Assembly: GCF_963678635.1 (NCBI RefSeq)
Contig: NC_087069.1
Location: 11,430,512 to 11,494,511, forward strand
From: Symsagittifera roscoffensis
Taxonomy: Eukaryota > Xenacoelomorpha > Acoela > Convolutidae
Direction of reading: 5' to 3'
DNA length: 64,000 nucleotides
Below the pieces are notes generated by a model. The model worked only from the letters and a program-made list of their open reading frames with translations. It was not told where the DNA came from and ran no database searches. This document shows, one piece after another, positions 1-13,990 of this stretch (positions are counted from its first letter, which is position 1; each line of letters begins with the position of its first letter). The position numbers and the translations under genes are program-made.

Positions 1-334
1 TTTAGGCTCTGAGTGTCTCATTACCTTGTTCAAGTGCGAAGCTTTTGTATATTGAACAACTGATTCAATTACAGCATCAAACTTGTGCTGTGAATTTTAA
101 GGGGTAGCGAGTAATGTTAATTATGATTGGCAATTTTTAGGAGATTGGTTGAAACGTTCAAATAACATTTCAGCACTGAATTATAAAATTTAAAGCTTAG
201 AATGATTCTGGTTCAGCCCAAAATTTTTTCTGACTAATTGTAATTAGGAAGTAACAAGTTTTTTTAATGGTCAATTTATTCTAAAACCACTGATGCAGGT
301 GATCCTTGAAAAGTTGGAATAATGTGAGGGAAGA
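1..334. other. No gene seen
   Basis: AT-rich sequence upstream of the decayed coding region. I see no open frame, splice pair or repeat that I can support here. Confidence 0.5.
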
Positions 335-3300
335 TTGAGCGAATTGTTGATTGATTTGGCCTTTGATGAAAGTGAAGTTAATTCTCCGATCAAGGCAACG
401 CAGCAAGAAGTAAACAATGAACGTATATATGTCCAGAACTCGAAAAGGGTCAATGTGGTCAAAAATTGTGATCGACAAACCAAGGACATGAAGGTGAGTC
501 TGGGCAGCAAAGCGAGATTGAGGAAAACTGGAACGATAAATGTAGATTCTGAAGTCTCAGCAAAAGTTGTCAATTCAGCCAAACAGAAGCAGCATGTCGA
601 AGAGGTCATGGATATGGGGCAAGACGACGACTGATTGCCTGGTACGGATAGAACACTGACCGACGTAACGACTGTGCCACACCTACTCATGGCTGGATTA
701 AGGTCAGCCAGTTACAAAACTAAGAGGAGTGACCCCACTCGGACTGGGCCTACATTAGAGATGGAATTACTCAGCCGGTGTGGACAAACTATCCTTCGAC
801 ATTTTAGACCATCTTACATGAACCATCTTGCAGGGCAGCTATTTCAACTGGATTATAATCGATTGACAGTATCGGACAAGGTCTCGGTTGACGAGACCGC
901 TGGTGGATACACATCAATGTTGGAGTACAGAAACTCGGCTAGAAGACACCTAATCACTCTAGAGAACAAAGGTGCCATGGAATGGTACCTGGAGGAGATG
1001 ATACAAGGCACAACGATGAAACAGAAGGCGTACGAGTAGTCCTCTGAAAAACACCCAGAAACGATAGATCAGTTGGTGGGTTTACCGTGGAGAGCGGTGG
1101 TACAACGTCACTTTGATGAAGAAATGAGAACAACTCCGAAGAAACATGCTCTGATAGAGATACCGTATGTCAGGACGGAGCTGCAAATTAGGTTTGCTGG
1201 GTTCATAGCCAGATTGACAATGGAAGAATATGACTCGATAGTAAGATCAAAAGAAGAGAAGTTTCTCTTGATCACGAGTCTGAGAGACGTTATGATCCAG
1301 GAAGGAGCGGCAGTAGCGTGCGCGAAACGGAGAGTCATTCTATATTTCGTCCAGTTCAAGTTAGAACAAATATTGGTGACATCGCTGAGTACTTGTGCCA
1401 AAATACTGGAAGAAGAATTAGTGATCTAGCGAAGAACTTGCTCTTACAAGCGCTGTTAGACATACATCAGAGTAAATTGATGCGAGTGAAAATGAAGGAG
1501 CCTTAGGAACTAGAACCATTGAAGAAAATCGAACACTCTCGAATATAGAGCTGGGCCGCACAAAAAATTCAATGGGAGCACTGCTAAAGTCCAGTGAGTT
1601 TTGTGGACTGTTTAGAAATAAATTGTACTATTATGTGTCTGAAGTTGAAGGAATGGCATACAACCCTTTCATAAACAAAGACATACGTGATTGTTATTTC
1701 GATTACCAACAAGCGGTGATCCTAAGATTCGGGTTGTCAAGAATTGACACGATAAAGAGCATTGCCAGTCAGCAAGCTAAATTGCGATATTTGTGGGAAG
1801 AACAGTTGACTGCAACCTCAGTGCCTAAGTCTGACAACCGAGTGTAATTTGGATTGGGAATCTCGGACTAAATACTGGGAACGATCCGAATGATGTTGTG
1901 GTAGTTTATAAAACCATTATGATGTCCGACCCCTAATCTTGATTCGAATTTGTGTTCGACAAAGAATTGGCAAATTGAGATGAATTCAGATTGCAACTTT
2001 CGTGACCTTAGCTTCAATTACAATTTGATAACAACAGCCTCGAGGAGCAACAGAGAAAACATTGTGGAGTTGCCTGGATGGGGACAAGAAGACTGTGTTA
2101 AGCCTTATGGCTGTCTGGCAAAGATCTGTGGTTTAGAAGTTCATATATGTGGTGGTCTCGATTGCGTAAATATCTTGGCGAAACAATACAAGCAATTGAC
2201 GATGATAATCGGAAATATAGTGATGAAAGCAAAGATGGAAACGGAACTGATTGCAGACTGCCGCGGAGGAGCTGAGGTGAATTTGGAGTCTGCACTAGGA
2301 TTCTAAAGCATGTTTGGTTTTTTAGAGTAAGTATTGAATCTAGAAAAAACCATGAGATGGTCACAGCCATCAGCGTAGAAGTGTTCCCAGGAGTTTTGCA
2401 GACTGAGCAAAAGCACATAGGAAAATGGAGGGAAGCGATTGAGGCGGAAATGAACATTCGACACAGTGAAATTTATCGCAGACCGTCGGGAGCGCAATTT
2501 TTGGTGGGATCGACATTAACGCCAATGTGCAAGAGCAAGTACCCAGTGCATTTCGTAGCTGTGTATGTAAAAAGTACGAAAACGATCATGGATCATGCCT
2601 TCTCGGTGCCAAAATGTGTATGACTAGCGAGAATGTCAAAACAATCTTATGAGATACACTGCAAAATGTTCTCAGCTGTGAAAAAAAGACGAATTAGAAC
2701 CTATACTGTGAAAAAAAGACGAATTAGAACCTATACTGGGAAAGAACCTCATGAGATTTGCTAGTGGGAACTTCAGTCCTTTTAAGAGACAAAAACAGAG
2801 AGGTTCAACGGCGACAAACTATTAAGTAGTAGGCGAATATGATGAAATCCACTGAGTTATGATAGAACCACTACAAGAAGCATCGGGGAAGCGAAATTGG
2901 AGGAGCATCATGATAACCAATGATGAACTCCCATGCCTTTGATTACTACAAACTTGGTGGTATCCCGGGAGTAGTAATCTGGTGTTGATCTGAGACTCTG
3001 GAGATCTGCTCTCCATGGGTTTACCAGACTCATCACAGCCCATAACAATAGTGATAGATGGAGTTATGATGGCAATTTGATGGCTGGAAGCTCATGTAAA
3101 GGAGAAAAACCGACAAGAGACACCGACCAAAAAACAGCTGGGGAACTTGATTTTCTAAAAGATTTAGATCTTTTTGAGACAATTTTAACATTCCGATAGA
3201 ATTGAAGAAGATATGGGCCAGAAAGCGACTGATTCCATGGTTGTACGGATGTGCCAAAAAGCATATGTCGAAGCAAAGTAGAGTGTATATTTGTTATCAG

Positions 3301-3851
3301 ATGGACATGGGATCGGAATACAGTGTTTACCACAGTAAAGAGGACGACGAGAACAAATTATTGCGACGGGAGAGGAAGAGAAAAAAATGTGGAAGGGAGA
3401 CCTGGAGATAAACGTGACGTTGTGCCTCCACAACAGCTTCTACAGGGATGGGACGACTGTACCTTGTTGTAAACAAAGAGTACAAGAGCAGAGGTGTTGG
3501 AGGACTGCCTCCAACAGCTTCAGAATAGCTACCGACTTGTTGCAAGACACTGAAACTGAAAGCGCGGAGTCAATGCCGCAGGAGGAGGAGATGGAGCAAT
3601 GACAAAAAATTCGAGAAGAGCAAGATGCAAAAAGAGAAAGATTAGATGAACTTAGAAGTATTAGAACTTCTAAACGACAAAAAACCAGGCGGAAAAGTGA
3701 AGTAACTGTTAAGAAGAAGATGATAAAACTCACAATTGTTTTGGTGCGAGAAAAATTCAATGGAGCAACCAAGCAACTAAGCTTGCTACTGAAACTGAAT
3801 GAAAGAAAACTTTATTTGCTTTTTGAGGTTAAGAATGTGTTGCCTTCATAA
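335..3851 (+). pseudogene. Decayed multi-domain coding region, family not recognised
   Basis: A plus-strand reading frame runs 335-1429 with only two in-frame stops (632-634 and 1037-1039). It continues after frameshifts as 1318-1506, 1572-1847, 1950-2306, 2357-2623 and 3202-3472. The last block, 3387-3851, is one frame broken by a single TGA at 3600-3602. Minus-strand frames over the same DNA are shorter shadows. The start of the region is acidic and Lys/Asn-rich. The middle (about 1073-1429) looks globular, with motifs such as RFAGFIARLTMEEYD. The end (about 3560-3720) is highly charged and likely helical (EEEMEQ, then KIREEQDAKRERLDELR). Stops and frameshifts grow denser from about 2620 to 3200. 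I cannot assign a family. A host pseudogene or an old endogenous element ORF would both fit. The long stretches of one frame suggest real past coding; the function is unknown. Confidence 0.5.
2678..2737. repeat. Perfect 30-bp tandem duplication (2 copies)
   Basis: The 30-bp unit at 2678-2707, beginning gtgaaaaaaagacgaatt, repeats exactly at 2708-2737. Thirty bases is ten codons, so the duplication would keep frame if this part of the decayed coding region were ever translated. Confidence 0.9.
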
Positions 3852-4754
3852 ACTTGCATTGTAACTTTAGTTATTGTCTTCAGAGAAACTTACTGTTTTT
3901 AGATAGGCTTGATTGTGAAGTATATTACATATTCTAGTCTGCACGATTGTTTTTAACCAACCAAGATGACTGATTACTTTGTGGTGATGTATGGGCTTCA
4001 GTAACCTCTTGAAGAAGGATGTTATTTCATTGTTACTTCTATTGACCAAGTTCCTTAATTTTCAGGACCAATAGCAACTACATTTTCGAAGATAAGATAA
4101 TTTATAATTGGATACTTTTAGCGAAGATATGATAATTTGGATACGATAATTTATAATTGGATGTAAATGGTTGGCAGGAGCGTTCTGCAACCCAACAATT
4201 TTTAAACCTAGGAGAAGATACTTTAAGTCGAGATAAAGGCACTGAAAGTCAGAAAAAGTGTTTTTTCTTGAATCAGATCCTCAAAAGTGAAGATTGATGA
4301 AAAAACTTAGAAGTATATCACAGTGTAGTATGATGCTATTTGTATTCTGCAGTGAGTCGTTGTGATGTAAATAAAGTGATTTAATGCATTTTGAAAGTTC
4401 TGTTCAATGGCATTATACCACAAGACTCAATGAGGACATTGACCGGCTGTCCGGGAAGAATGTGACTTGGCTCCAAAATTGGTAACAGCTTCAATTGGTG
4501 ATAGTTTCAGTAACAGTTTCAATTGTATGACAAAAATCGAAATTTTATTGGTAAGTGTTCCAATCTTTATTGGTAACAAGACAGTTTCAATGAATCAGCT
4601 TTGGTAATCGTGCATTTTGGCGAAATAGGAGAGGTTAATTTGAAGTGACGAAATAGTTTTTAAAGGTTAGTTCAAAAACAAAGACACGTCTAATATTTCG
4701 CGAACACTGAAAACTGTGAAAATAGAACGGACCAATTGACGTTAGAGAACAGAC
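3852..4754. other. Non-coding stretch with a short direct repeat
   Basis: No gene is seen. The 17-bp string ataatttataattggat occurs at 4097-4113 and again at 4146-4162. An AATAAA-like string lies near 4370, but I could not tie it to a gene. Confidence 0.4.
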
Positions 4755-4989
4755 CTATTTTAGCTGGAAAACAGCAACATTGACTCTCGATAAAAAGAAA
4801 ATACGTGTGAATAATATTGAGGTTATGATCGATACTCTTCGAATTGTAACCGAACAATTCCCGAGAATTCGGAGGGGTATCAGGAGGATACTACTACCCT
4901 TCCACAAGGAGGACAAGACCGCTCTTCGTCCGGATTCCAGAATCCGGGTCTCGGGAAGGAAACTGAAACTGCATTTCAACAACTTTTAG
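4755..4989 (+). other. Short basic open frame, unassigned
   Basis: The frame 4780-4989 encodes about 69 residues rich in Arg and Lys (for example RIRRGIRRILLPFHK). It lies in locally more GC-rich sequence than its surroundings. It is open upstream for a short distance without a good start codon. I recognise no domain. It could be a fragment of a transposon ORF or chance. Confidence 0.2.
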
Positions 4990-5367
4990 CCTCCGGTTGT
5001 GTCGAAATTGAATTCATAACATTTTAATTTGTTCTAGGACAATAAGAAGCTAGGAGTTGTGGGAAAATTTTGATCAATCTCCGATGGACATGATAGTTTT
5101 TATCTACTGAACAAAAACAATAGTAAATTAAAAGATAAGTAGTATCCCTGTTTTTAGGAGTGACCTCGTGGTCTGGGGATACTGACATCCAGCCTTGAGC
5201 TCACTACTTTGCATGTAACTAAGTTAATCTGCCCATAGCAGTCTGCCCAGAAATCTGACCGGTAGCCCAAAACATTCATGCTTTCGTCGACCCGATGTTA
5301 AATGACCAAACACAGAACCTGCTTTGTTTGACACGGTTAAAAGCACGTAGAGCTAAGCCAAAGCCAG
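4990..5367. other. No gene seen; left flank of the repeat array
   Basis: Non-coding sequence between the 4755-4989 frame and the first copy of the 2.09-kb tandem duplication. Nothing supportable was found. Confidence 0.4.
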
Positions 5368-7458
5368 TCGTTTTATAACCTAGCCTCATTTTCCGTCGAG
5401 AGTTACTTCAGGGCGAAAGTTAAAGTCCCCTTTATTGGCCCAAACTTAGACACACTTTACAATTATTAACAACTAAAAGAGTATATAACGAATTACTTGT
5501 GTTCTAACTATACCTGAGCCTTGTGGATTGATTTACTATTCTCTAGCTTCTGATTACAAATCAAAATTGCAACTGAGTGATACCATTTTTTTTAAATGTA
5601 GCTTATTCACTAGAAAACTAATAAATCATTTACAAGTCGATATAATCTCTCTAAAACCCTTCTGTTCACGACAATGTACCCCTCAAGATTAGGATAACCT
5701 CATAAAAGTGTGAGGACTAACAATTAGGAAAAATCGACCAACAATTGAATTGTGCATCTAACACAGTTAACATTTACGTAAAGAGTTAAATTAGGAAACA
5801 AACAAACAAAACTACTCCATAATTTTTTAAGCAAAGAAAAAGAAACGATCTTGTAAATACACCACACAAACGAAAGATAAGATACAATTGACCAAAAAAG
5901 CAAACAAAAAGTAGGCAAAACCACAACTAAAACACAGTGTGTTTTTTTGCAGTGTGTTTTTTGTTCAAGTAAATGACATTCTAAATAAAAAACTGGGTTT
6001 ACTTTTTTACGTACGAATTTCAGTATTTTCCGTACCTAATTTATCGCTTAGGTGCTTCTATGAAGTTCTTCAAAGTAATTTTTATCAACGGTTACCAAAA
6101 AACTAATCAACCAAAAATATAGAAAAAATCAAAAAAAGAACGTCGAAAAAAACTCGACGTCGAAAAAAAGCTCTTTGATTCAATTTTTGTATTTGATTGA
6201 AATTTTATAGCAGCCTTCCAGGTCATTGGGTGGCAAAACTTTTCGATAAATAGCTTTTGGAGAAAACAACCAATGACGATTTCTACCATCTTGACGATTT
6301 TTTTGGTTATTGATTTAAATATTTTCGGTACCTAATTTATCGCTTAGGAGCTTCAATGAAGTTCTTCAATGTAATTTGTTGTCAACGGTTACCAAAAAAC
6401 TAATCAATCGTTAGACAAAAAAAAAGAAAAAAATATGTCGAAGAAAAAACTCGACGTCAAATAAAAGCTTCTAGACCGAGTTAATAGTGATCGAAATGAT
6501 CTTTAGAAGGAAATTCATTACAAAATAACTTTTGGATTTTCGATCAAAATAATCTAAAATTCTTTCAACTTTTTCTGGATCAGCAGCAATTTAATGCAAT
6601 TTAATTCCATTTTTTGTAACTGATTGAAAATGTTCTAGAAATCTTCCGTTTTATTGGGTGGCAAAACAAAAACAATTTAAAAAATTAGGTCTAGGGTTCC
6701 TGCCATCATAATGACACTTTTTCGGTCACGAAATTGCGTACATTTTTGGATGAATCCTTATGAATTTTCGAAAGCCAGCAATGATTTCTCAAAACTTATA
6801 ATCCTCAACATGGAAAAAAGCAGAGAACATATGGTGGAGACAGTTTCAAAAAACCGTTTTTGAGTTCAAAACAATCTACTTTTTGACCATACTACATAAC
6901 CTTGCATTAGACAGAAATTTACAATCATGGTTTGTTGAAAACAAAAAAACTAGTCAACTGGAAAAGTGTTCACATACTTTGTTGAACTGTGAATTTTAAA
7001 TTTAGGGAAATTAAACTCGAGGATTTTTTTTCGGTCTAACCATTTTTGACTCTTCAGCTGAGTAGTACTTCTATTGAACAGACAAAATCATTTTTCATAT
7101 GTCAAAATAACTCTTCGCGACCAAGTAATTGGCAATTGACATAGTCTATAGCTTAAAATTCCAAAATTTTTATCAGTTCTTCTTCAGTTTCAGAAAACGT
7201 TTTCTGAAATTTTAATTTATTTTTTTTTTATTCAACAGCACGTGCATGCATGTTTGATTCAATTTTTGTAACTGATTGAAGTTTTATAGCAGCCTTCCAA
7301 GTCAATGTGCGGCAAAAATATTCGATAAACAATTTTTGTAGAAAACAAACAAGGACGGTTCCTATCATCTTGACGACGTTTTTGGTCCGGAATGTGTGTA
7401 CGTTTGACGATGAAACGTTCATCAATTGTTAAAAGACGATCAATGCTTTCTCAAAAGT
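5368..7458. repeat. 2091-bp tandem duplication, copy 1
   Basis: Begins gtcgttttataacctagcc and is nearly identical to the next 2.09 kb, with a handful of substitutions and 1-bp indels. The junction with copy 2 is abrupt at about 7456-7459: ctttctcaaaa runs into gtcgtttt. It includes b- and d-type array monomers plus about 0.8 kb of non-monomer flank. Confidence 0.85.
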
Positions 7459-9549
7459 CGTTTTATAACCTAGCCTCATTTTCCGTCGAGAGTTACTTCA
7501 GGGCGAAAGTTAAAGTCCCCTTTATTGGCCCAAACTTAGACACACTTTACAATTATTAACAACTAAAAGAGTATATAACGAATTACTTGTGTTCTAACTA
7601 TACCTGAGCCTTGTGGATTGATTTACTATTCTCTAGCTTCTGATTACAAATCAAAATTGCAACTGAGTGATACCATTTTTTTAAAATGTAGCTTATTTAC
7701 TAGAAAACTAATAAATCATTTACAAGTCGATATAATCTCTCTCAAACCCTTCTGTTCACGACAATGTACCCTTCAAGATAAGGATAACCTCATAAAAGTG
7801 TGAGGACTAACAATTAGGAAAAATCGACCATTAATTGAATTGTGCATCTAACACAGTTAATATTTACGTAAAGAGTTAAATTAGGAAACAAACAAACAAA
7901 ACTACTCCATAATTTTTTAAGCAAAGAAAAAGAAACGATCTTGTAAAAACACCACACAAACGAAAGATAAGATACAATCGACCAAAAAAGCAAACAAAAA
8001 GTAGGCAATACCACAACTAAAAAACAGTTTGTTTTTTTGCAGTGTGTTTTTTGTTCAAGTAAATGACATTCTAAATAAAAAAACTGGGTTTACTTTTTTA
8101 CGTACGAATTTCAGTATTTTGCTTACCTAAATTATCGCTTAGGTGCTTCTATGAAGTTCTTCAAAGTAATTTTTATCAACGGTTACCAAAAAACTAATAA
8201 CCAAAAATATAGAAAAAATCAAAAAAAGATCGTCGAAAAAAACTCGACGTCGAAAAAAAAGCTCTTTGATTCAATTTTTGTATTTGATTGAAATTTTATA
8301 GCAGCCTTCCAGGTCATTGGGTGGCAAAACTTTTCGATATATAGCTTTTGGAGAAAACAACCAATGCCGGTTTCTACCATCTTGACGATTTTTTTTGGTT
8401 ATTGATTTAAATATTTTCGGTACCTAATTTATCGCTTAGGAGCTTCTATGAAGTTCTTCAATGTAATTTTTTGTCAACGGTTACCAAAAAACTAACCAAT
8501 CCTTAGACAAAAAAAAAGAAAAAAAAATGTCGAAGAAAAAACTCGACGTCAAATAAAAGCTTCTAGACCGAGTTAATAGTGATCGAAATGATCTTTATAA
8601 GGAAATTCATTACAAAATAACTTTTGGATTTTCGATCAAAATAATCTAAACTTCAGTCAACTTTTTCTGGATCAGCAGCAATTTAATGCAATTTAATTCC
8701 ATTTTTTGTAACTGATTGAAAATGTTCTAGCAATCTTCCGTTTTATTGGGTGGCAAAACAAAAACAATTTAAAAAATTAGGTCTAGGGTTCCTGCCATCA
8801 TAAAGACACTTTTTCGGTCACGAAATTGCGTACATTTTCGGATGAATCCTTTATGAACTTTCGAAAGCCAGCAATGATTTCTCAAAACTTATAATCCTCA
8901 ACATGGAAAAAAAGCAGAGAACATATGGTGGAGACAGTTTCAAAAAACCGTTTTTGAGTTCAGAACAATCTACTTTTTGACCATACTACATAACCTTGCA
9001 TTAGACAGAAATTTACAATCATGGTTTGTTGAAAACAAAAAACTAGTCAACTGGAAAAGTGTTCACACACTTTGTTGATCTGTGAATTTTAAATTTAGGG
9101 AAACTAAACTCGAGGATTTTTTTTGGGTCTAACCATTTTTTGACTCTTCAGCTGAGTAGTCCTTCTATTGAACAGACAAAATCATTTTTCATATGTCAAA
9201 ATAACTCTTCGCGACCAAGTAATTGGCAATTGACATAGTCTATAGCTTAAAATTCCAAAATTTTTATCAGTTCTTCTTCAGTTTCAGAAAACGTTTTCTG
9301 AAATTTTAATTTTTTTTTTGATTCAACAGCACGTGCATGCATGTTTGATTAAATTTTTGTAACTGATTGAAGTTTTATAGCAGCCTTCCAAATCAAATTG
9401 CGGCAAAATATTCGATAAACAATTTTTGTAGAAAACAAACAAGGACGGTTCCTATCATCTTGACGACGTTTTTGGTCCGGAATGTGTGTACGTTTGACGA
9501 TGAAACGTTCATCAATTTTTAAAAGACGATCAATGCTTTCTCAAAATCT
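7459..9549. repeat. 2091-bp tandem duplication, copy 2
   Basis: Second copy, again starting gtcgttttataacctagcc. At its right end it continues into normal array sequence (tctctaagcctcatcatag), whereas copy 1 breaks at the same point. That is the signature of a tandem duplication by unequal exchange, with a few bases of homology at the junction. Confidence 0.85.
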
Positions 9550-12500
9550 CTAAGCCTCATCATAGAGAAAAAAAATCTCAAAATTGGTAATTTTTCAAAC
9601 AAATTATCATAAACGACAAAATTTTGTGAACCTTTTACTATATATTGTTTCTGAAAATAAGGTGGTAACAAACTCAAAAAACCGTTATCGAGTTCAGAAG
9701 GAACATTGAACTACAATTTGACCATATCACATAAGCTTGCACTAGACAGAAATTTGTAATCATGTTTTGTTAAAAACAAAGAAAGCCACTACCTAATTTG
9801 AAAGGTGGTAAAAACCACTGTTGAACAGTGAAACTGAATTTTGTTTGCGACAACAGAAATTCAAGGATTTTGTAGATCCAACCAGTTTTTCGCTCCTCAG
9901 ATGAACTGTTTTTCAGTTGTAGAGAAAAATCAAATGAAGTGTACTCCATACGTTAGGTAGAGTCTTGGAGTCGACCGAGTTTTTGGCGACCTACATGGCC
10001 TTCGGGATAAAAATTCCAGAAAAAAATTATTTCAGTTTCATCCAACATATTCTGAAATTTTAACTAAGTTTTTTGAGTCATCAGCACTTGCATACTTGTT
10101 TGTTTTTTTTTCAACCGGTTTCAGTTTTCTAGCAGCCATCCAAATTTTTTGATGGGAAAACATATTCCATTAAACATTTTTTAGAGAAATCAATCACAGA
10201 CAGTTCCTGCCATCAAGATGACAATTTTGGTCTGGAAAAAGTGCACATTTGAGGCTAAAACACTTAGTACTTTTCGAAATCAGAGAAGTTTTTTTTTTCA
10301 ATTCCTCTCAGCCTCATCATAAGAAAAACTTGAAAACAAGTTGTCATCTTTTGAACAAATTAACATGAACAACAATGTTTTGTGAACCTTAAGTTATATT
10401 TTATTCCTGAAAAAGCATAAAAGAAAGTATGGTGGGACATTTTCAAAAAATCACTTTTTGAGCTCAGAACAAATCAAAAACTACATTTTGATCATATCAC
10501 ACAACCTTTGCATTAGACAGAAAATTGCAATCATGGGCTGTTAAAAACAGAGAAAGCCACTCTTTAAATGACAAAGTGATAAAACTCATTGTTGAACTGT
10601 GAAATTGGTTTGAAACCGCTAAAAAAAACTCAAATGTTCTTCGTTGAAAACAAAGAAACTAGTGAACTGGAAAAGTGTTAACACTCATTGTTGAATAGTA
10701 AAATATAAATGAGTTTCCCAAAACAAAACTCAGGGATTTTATTGGTCTTACACTTTTTTGGCTCTTTAGTTAGGAAGTACTTCAGTTGTAGAGAAAAATC
10801 AAATGAAGTGTATTCCATACTTTTGGATTTTCGATCAAAATAATCTAAAATTCAGACAAGTTTTTCTGGATCAGCAGCAATTTAATGCGATTTAATTCCA
10901 TTTTTTGTAACTGATTGAAAATTTTCTAGCAATCTTCCGTTTTATTGGGTGGCAAAACAAAAACAATTTAAAAAATTAGGTCTAGGGTTCCTGCCATCAT
11001 AATGACACTTTTTCGGTCACAAAATTGCGTACATTTTCGGATGAATCCTTTATGAATTTTCGAAAGCCAGCAATGATTTCTCAAAACTTATAATCCTCAA
11101 CATGGAAAAAAAAGCAGAGAACATATGGTGCAGACAGATTCAAAAAACCGTTTTTGAGTTCAGAACAATCTACTTTTTGACCATACTACATAACCTTGCA
11201 TTAGACAGAAATTTACAATCATGGTTTGTTGAAAACAAAAAAAAACTAGTCAACTGGAAAAGTGTTCACATTCCTTGTTGAACTGTGAATTTTAAATTTA
11301 GGGAAATTGAACTCGAGGATTTTTTTTGGGTCTAACCATTTTTTGACTCTTCAGCTGAGTAGTGCTTGTATTGAACAGACAAAATCAATTTTCATATGCC
11401 AAAATAACTCTTCGAGACCAAGTAATTGGCAATTGACATAGTCTATAGCTTAAAATTCCAAAATTTTTATCAGCTCTTCTTCAGTTTCAGAAAACGTTTT
11501 CTGAAATTTCAATTTATTTTTTTTTGATTCAACAGCACGTGCATGCATGTTTGATTCAATTTTTGTAACTGATTGAAGTTTTATAGCAGCCTTCCAAGTC
11601 AATGTGCGGCAAAAATATTCGATAAACATTTTTTGTAGAAAAACAACAAGGACGGTTCCTATCATCTTGACGACGTTTTTGGTCCGGAATGTGTGTACGT
11701 TTGACGATGAAACGTTCATCAATTTTTAAAAGACGATCAATGCTTTCTCAAAATCTCTAAGCCTCATCATAGAGAAAAAAAACCTCAAAATTGGTCATTT
11801 TTCAAACAAATTATCATAAACGACAAAGTTTTGTGACCCTTAAGCTATATACTGTTTCTGAAAATAAGGTGGAAACAAACTCAAAAAACCGTTATCGAGT
11901 TCAGAAGGAACACTGAACTACAATTTGACCATATCACATAACCTTGCACTAGACAGAAATTTGTAATCATGTTTTGTTAAAAACAAAGAAAGCCACTACT
12001 TAATTTGAAAGGTGGTAAAAACCACTGTTGAACAGTGAAACTGAATTTTGTTTGCTGCAACAGAAATTCAAGGATTTTGTAGATCCAACCAGTTTTTCGC
12101 TGCTCAGATGAACTGTTTTTCAATTGTAGAGAAAAATCAAATGAAGTGTATTCCATACGTTAGGTAGAGCCTGGAGTCGACCGAGTTTTTGGCGACCTAC
12201 ATGGCCTTCGGGATAAAAATTCCAGAAAAAAATTATTTCAGTTTCATCCAACATATTCTGAAATTTTAACTAAGTTTTTTGAGTCATCAGCACTTGCATA
12301 CTTGTTTGTTTTTTATTTTTATTCAACCGGTTTCAGTTTTCTAGCAGCCATCCAAATTTTTTGATGGGAAAACATATTCAATTAAACATTTTTTAGAGAA
12401 ATCAATCACAGACAGTTCCTGCCATCAAGATGACAATTTTGGTCTGGAAAAAGTGCACATTTGAGGCTAAAACACTTAGTACTTTTCGAAATCAGAGAAG

Positions 12501-13254
12501 TTTTTTTTTCAATTTCTCTCAGCCTCATCATAGGAAAAACTTGAAAACAAGTTGTCATCTTTTGAACAAATTAACATGAACAACAATGTTTTGTGAACCT
12601 TAAGTTATATTTTATTCCTGAAAAAGCATAAAAGAAAGTATGGTAGGACATTTTCAAAAAATCACTTTTTGAGCTCAGAACAAATCAAAAACTACATTTT
12701 GATCATATCACACAACCTTTGCATTAGACAGAAAATTGCAATCATGGGCTGTTAAAAACAGAGAAAGCCACTCTTAAAATGACAAAGTGATAAAACTCAT
12801 TGTTGAACTGTGAAATTGGTTTGAAGCCGCTAAAAAAAAATCAAATGTTCTTCGTTGAAAACAGAGAAACTAGTCAACTGGAAAAGTGTTAACACTCATT
12901 GTTGAACAGTAAAATATAAATGAGTTTCCTAAAACAAAACTCAGGGATTTTATTGGTCTTACACTTTTTTGGCTCTTCAGTTAGGAAGTACTTCAGTTGT
13001 AGAGAAAAATCAAATGAAGTGTATTCCATACGTTAGGTAAAGTCTTGCAAAGCGACCGATTTTTTGGCGACCGACTTGGCCTTCGGGATAAAATTCCAGA
13101 AAAAAATAATTTCAGTTTCATCCAACATATTCTGAAATTTCAATTAAGTTTTTTGAGTTATCAGCACTTGCATACTTGTTTGTTTTTTTTTCAACCAGTT
13201 TTAGTTTTCTAGCAGCCATCCAAATTTTTTGACGGGAAAACAAATTCAATTAAA

Positions 13255-13990
13255 CATTTAAGAATTAAATTAAGAAACAAACAAACAAAAATACACCATA
13301 TTTTTTTAAGCAAAGAAAAAGAAACGATCTTGTAAATACACCACACAAACGAAATATAAGATACAATCGAACAAAAAAGCAAACAAAAAGTAGGCATTAC
13401 CACAACTAAAACACAGTGTGTTTTTTTGCAGTGTGTTTTTTGTTCAAGTAAATGACATTGTAAATAAAAAACTGGGTTTACTTTTTTACGTACGAATTTC
13501 AGTATTTTCCGTACCTAATTTATCGCTTAGGTGCTTCTATGAAGTTCTTCAAAGTAAATTTTGTCAGCGGTTACCAAAAAACAAATCAACCAAAAAAAGA
13601 AAAAAGCAAAAAAAAATTGTCGAAAAAAACTCGACGTCAAAAAAAAGCTCTCTGATTCAATTTTTGTATTTGATTGAAATTTTATAGCAGCCTTCCAGGT
13701 CATTGGGTGGCAAAAATTTTCGATAAATAGCTTTTGGAGAAAACAACCAATGACGGTTTCTACCATCTTTTTAGATTTTTTTTGGTTTTCGATTTAGGTA
13801 TTTTCGGTACCTAAATTATCGCTTAGGAGTTTCTATGAAGTTCTTCAATGTAATTTTTTGTCAACGGTTACCAAAAAACTAATCAATCGTTATGCAAAAA
13901 AAAAAGAAAAAAATGTCGAAAAAAAACGACGTCAAATAAAAGCTTCTAGACCGAGTTAATAGTGATCGAAATGATCTTTAGAAGGAAATT
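13255..13990. repeat. Third partial copy of the 5.8-6.5 kb block
   Basis: From about 13255 the sequence switches from a c-type monomer to a copy of the non-monomer block also seen at about 5785-6480 and 7875-8580 (AAACAAACAAAA, then tttgttcaagtaaatgacatt, then gtcgaaaaaaactcgacgtc). It then runs into a d-type monomer at about 14002. The switch point is a recombination junction inside the array. Confidence 0.7.
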
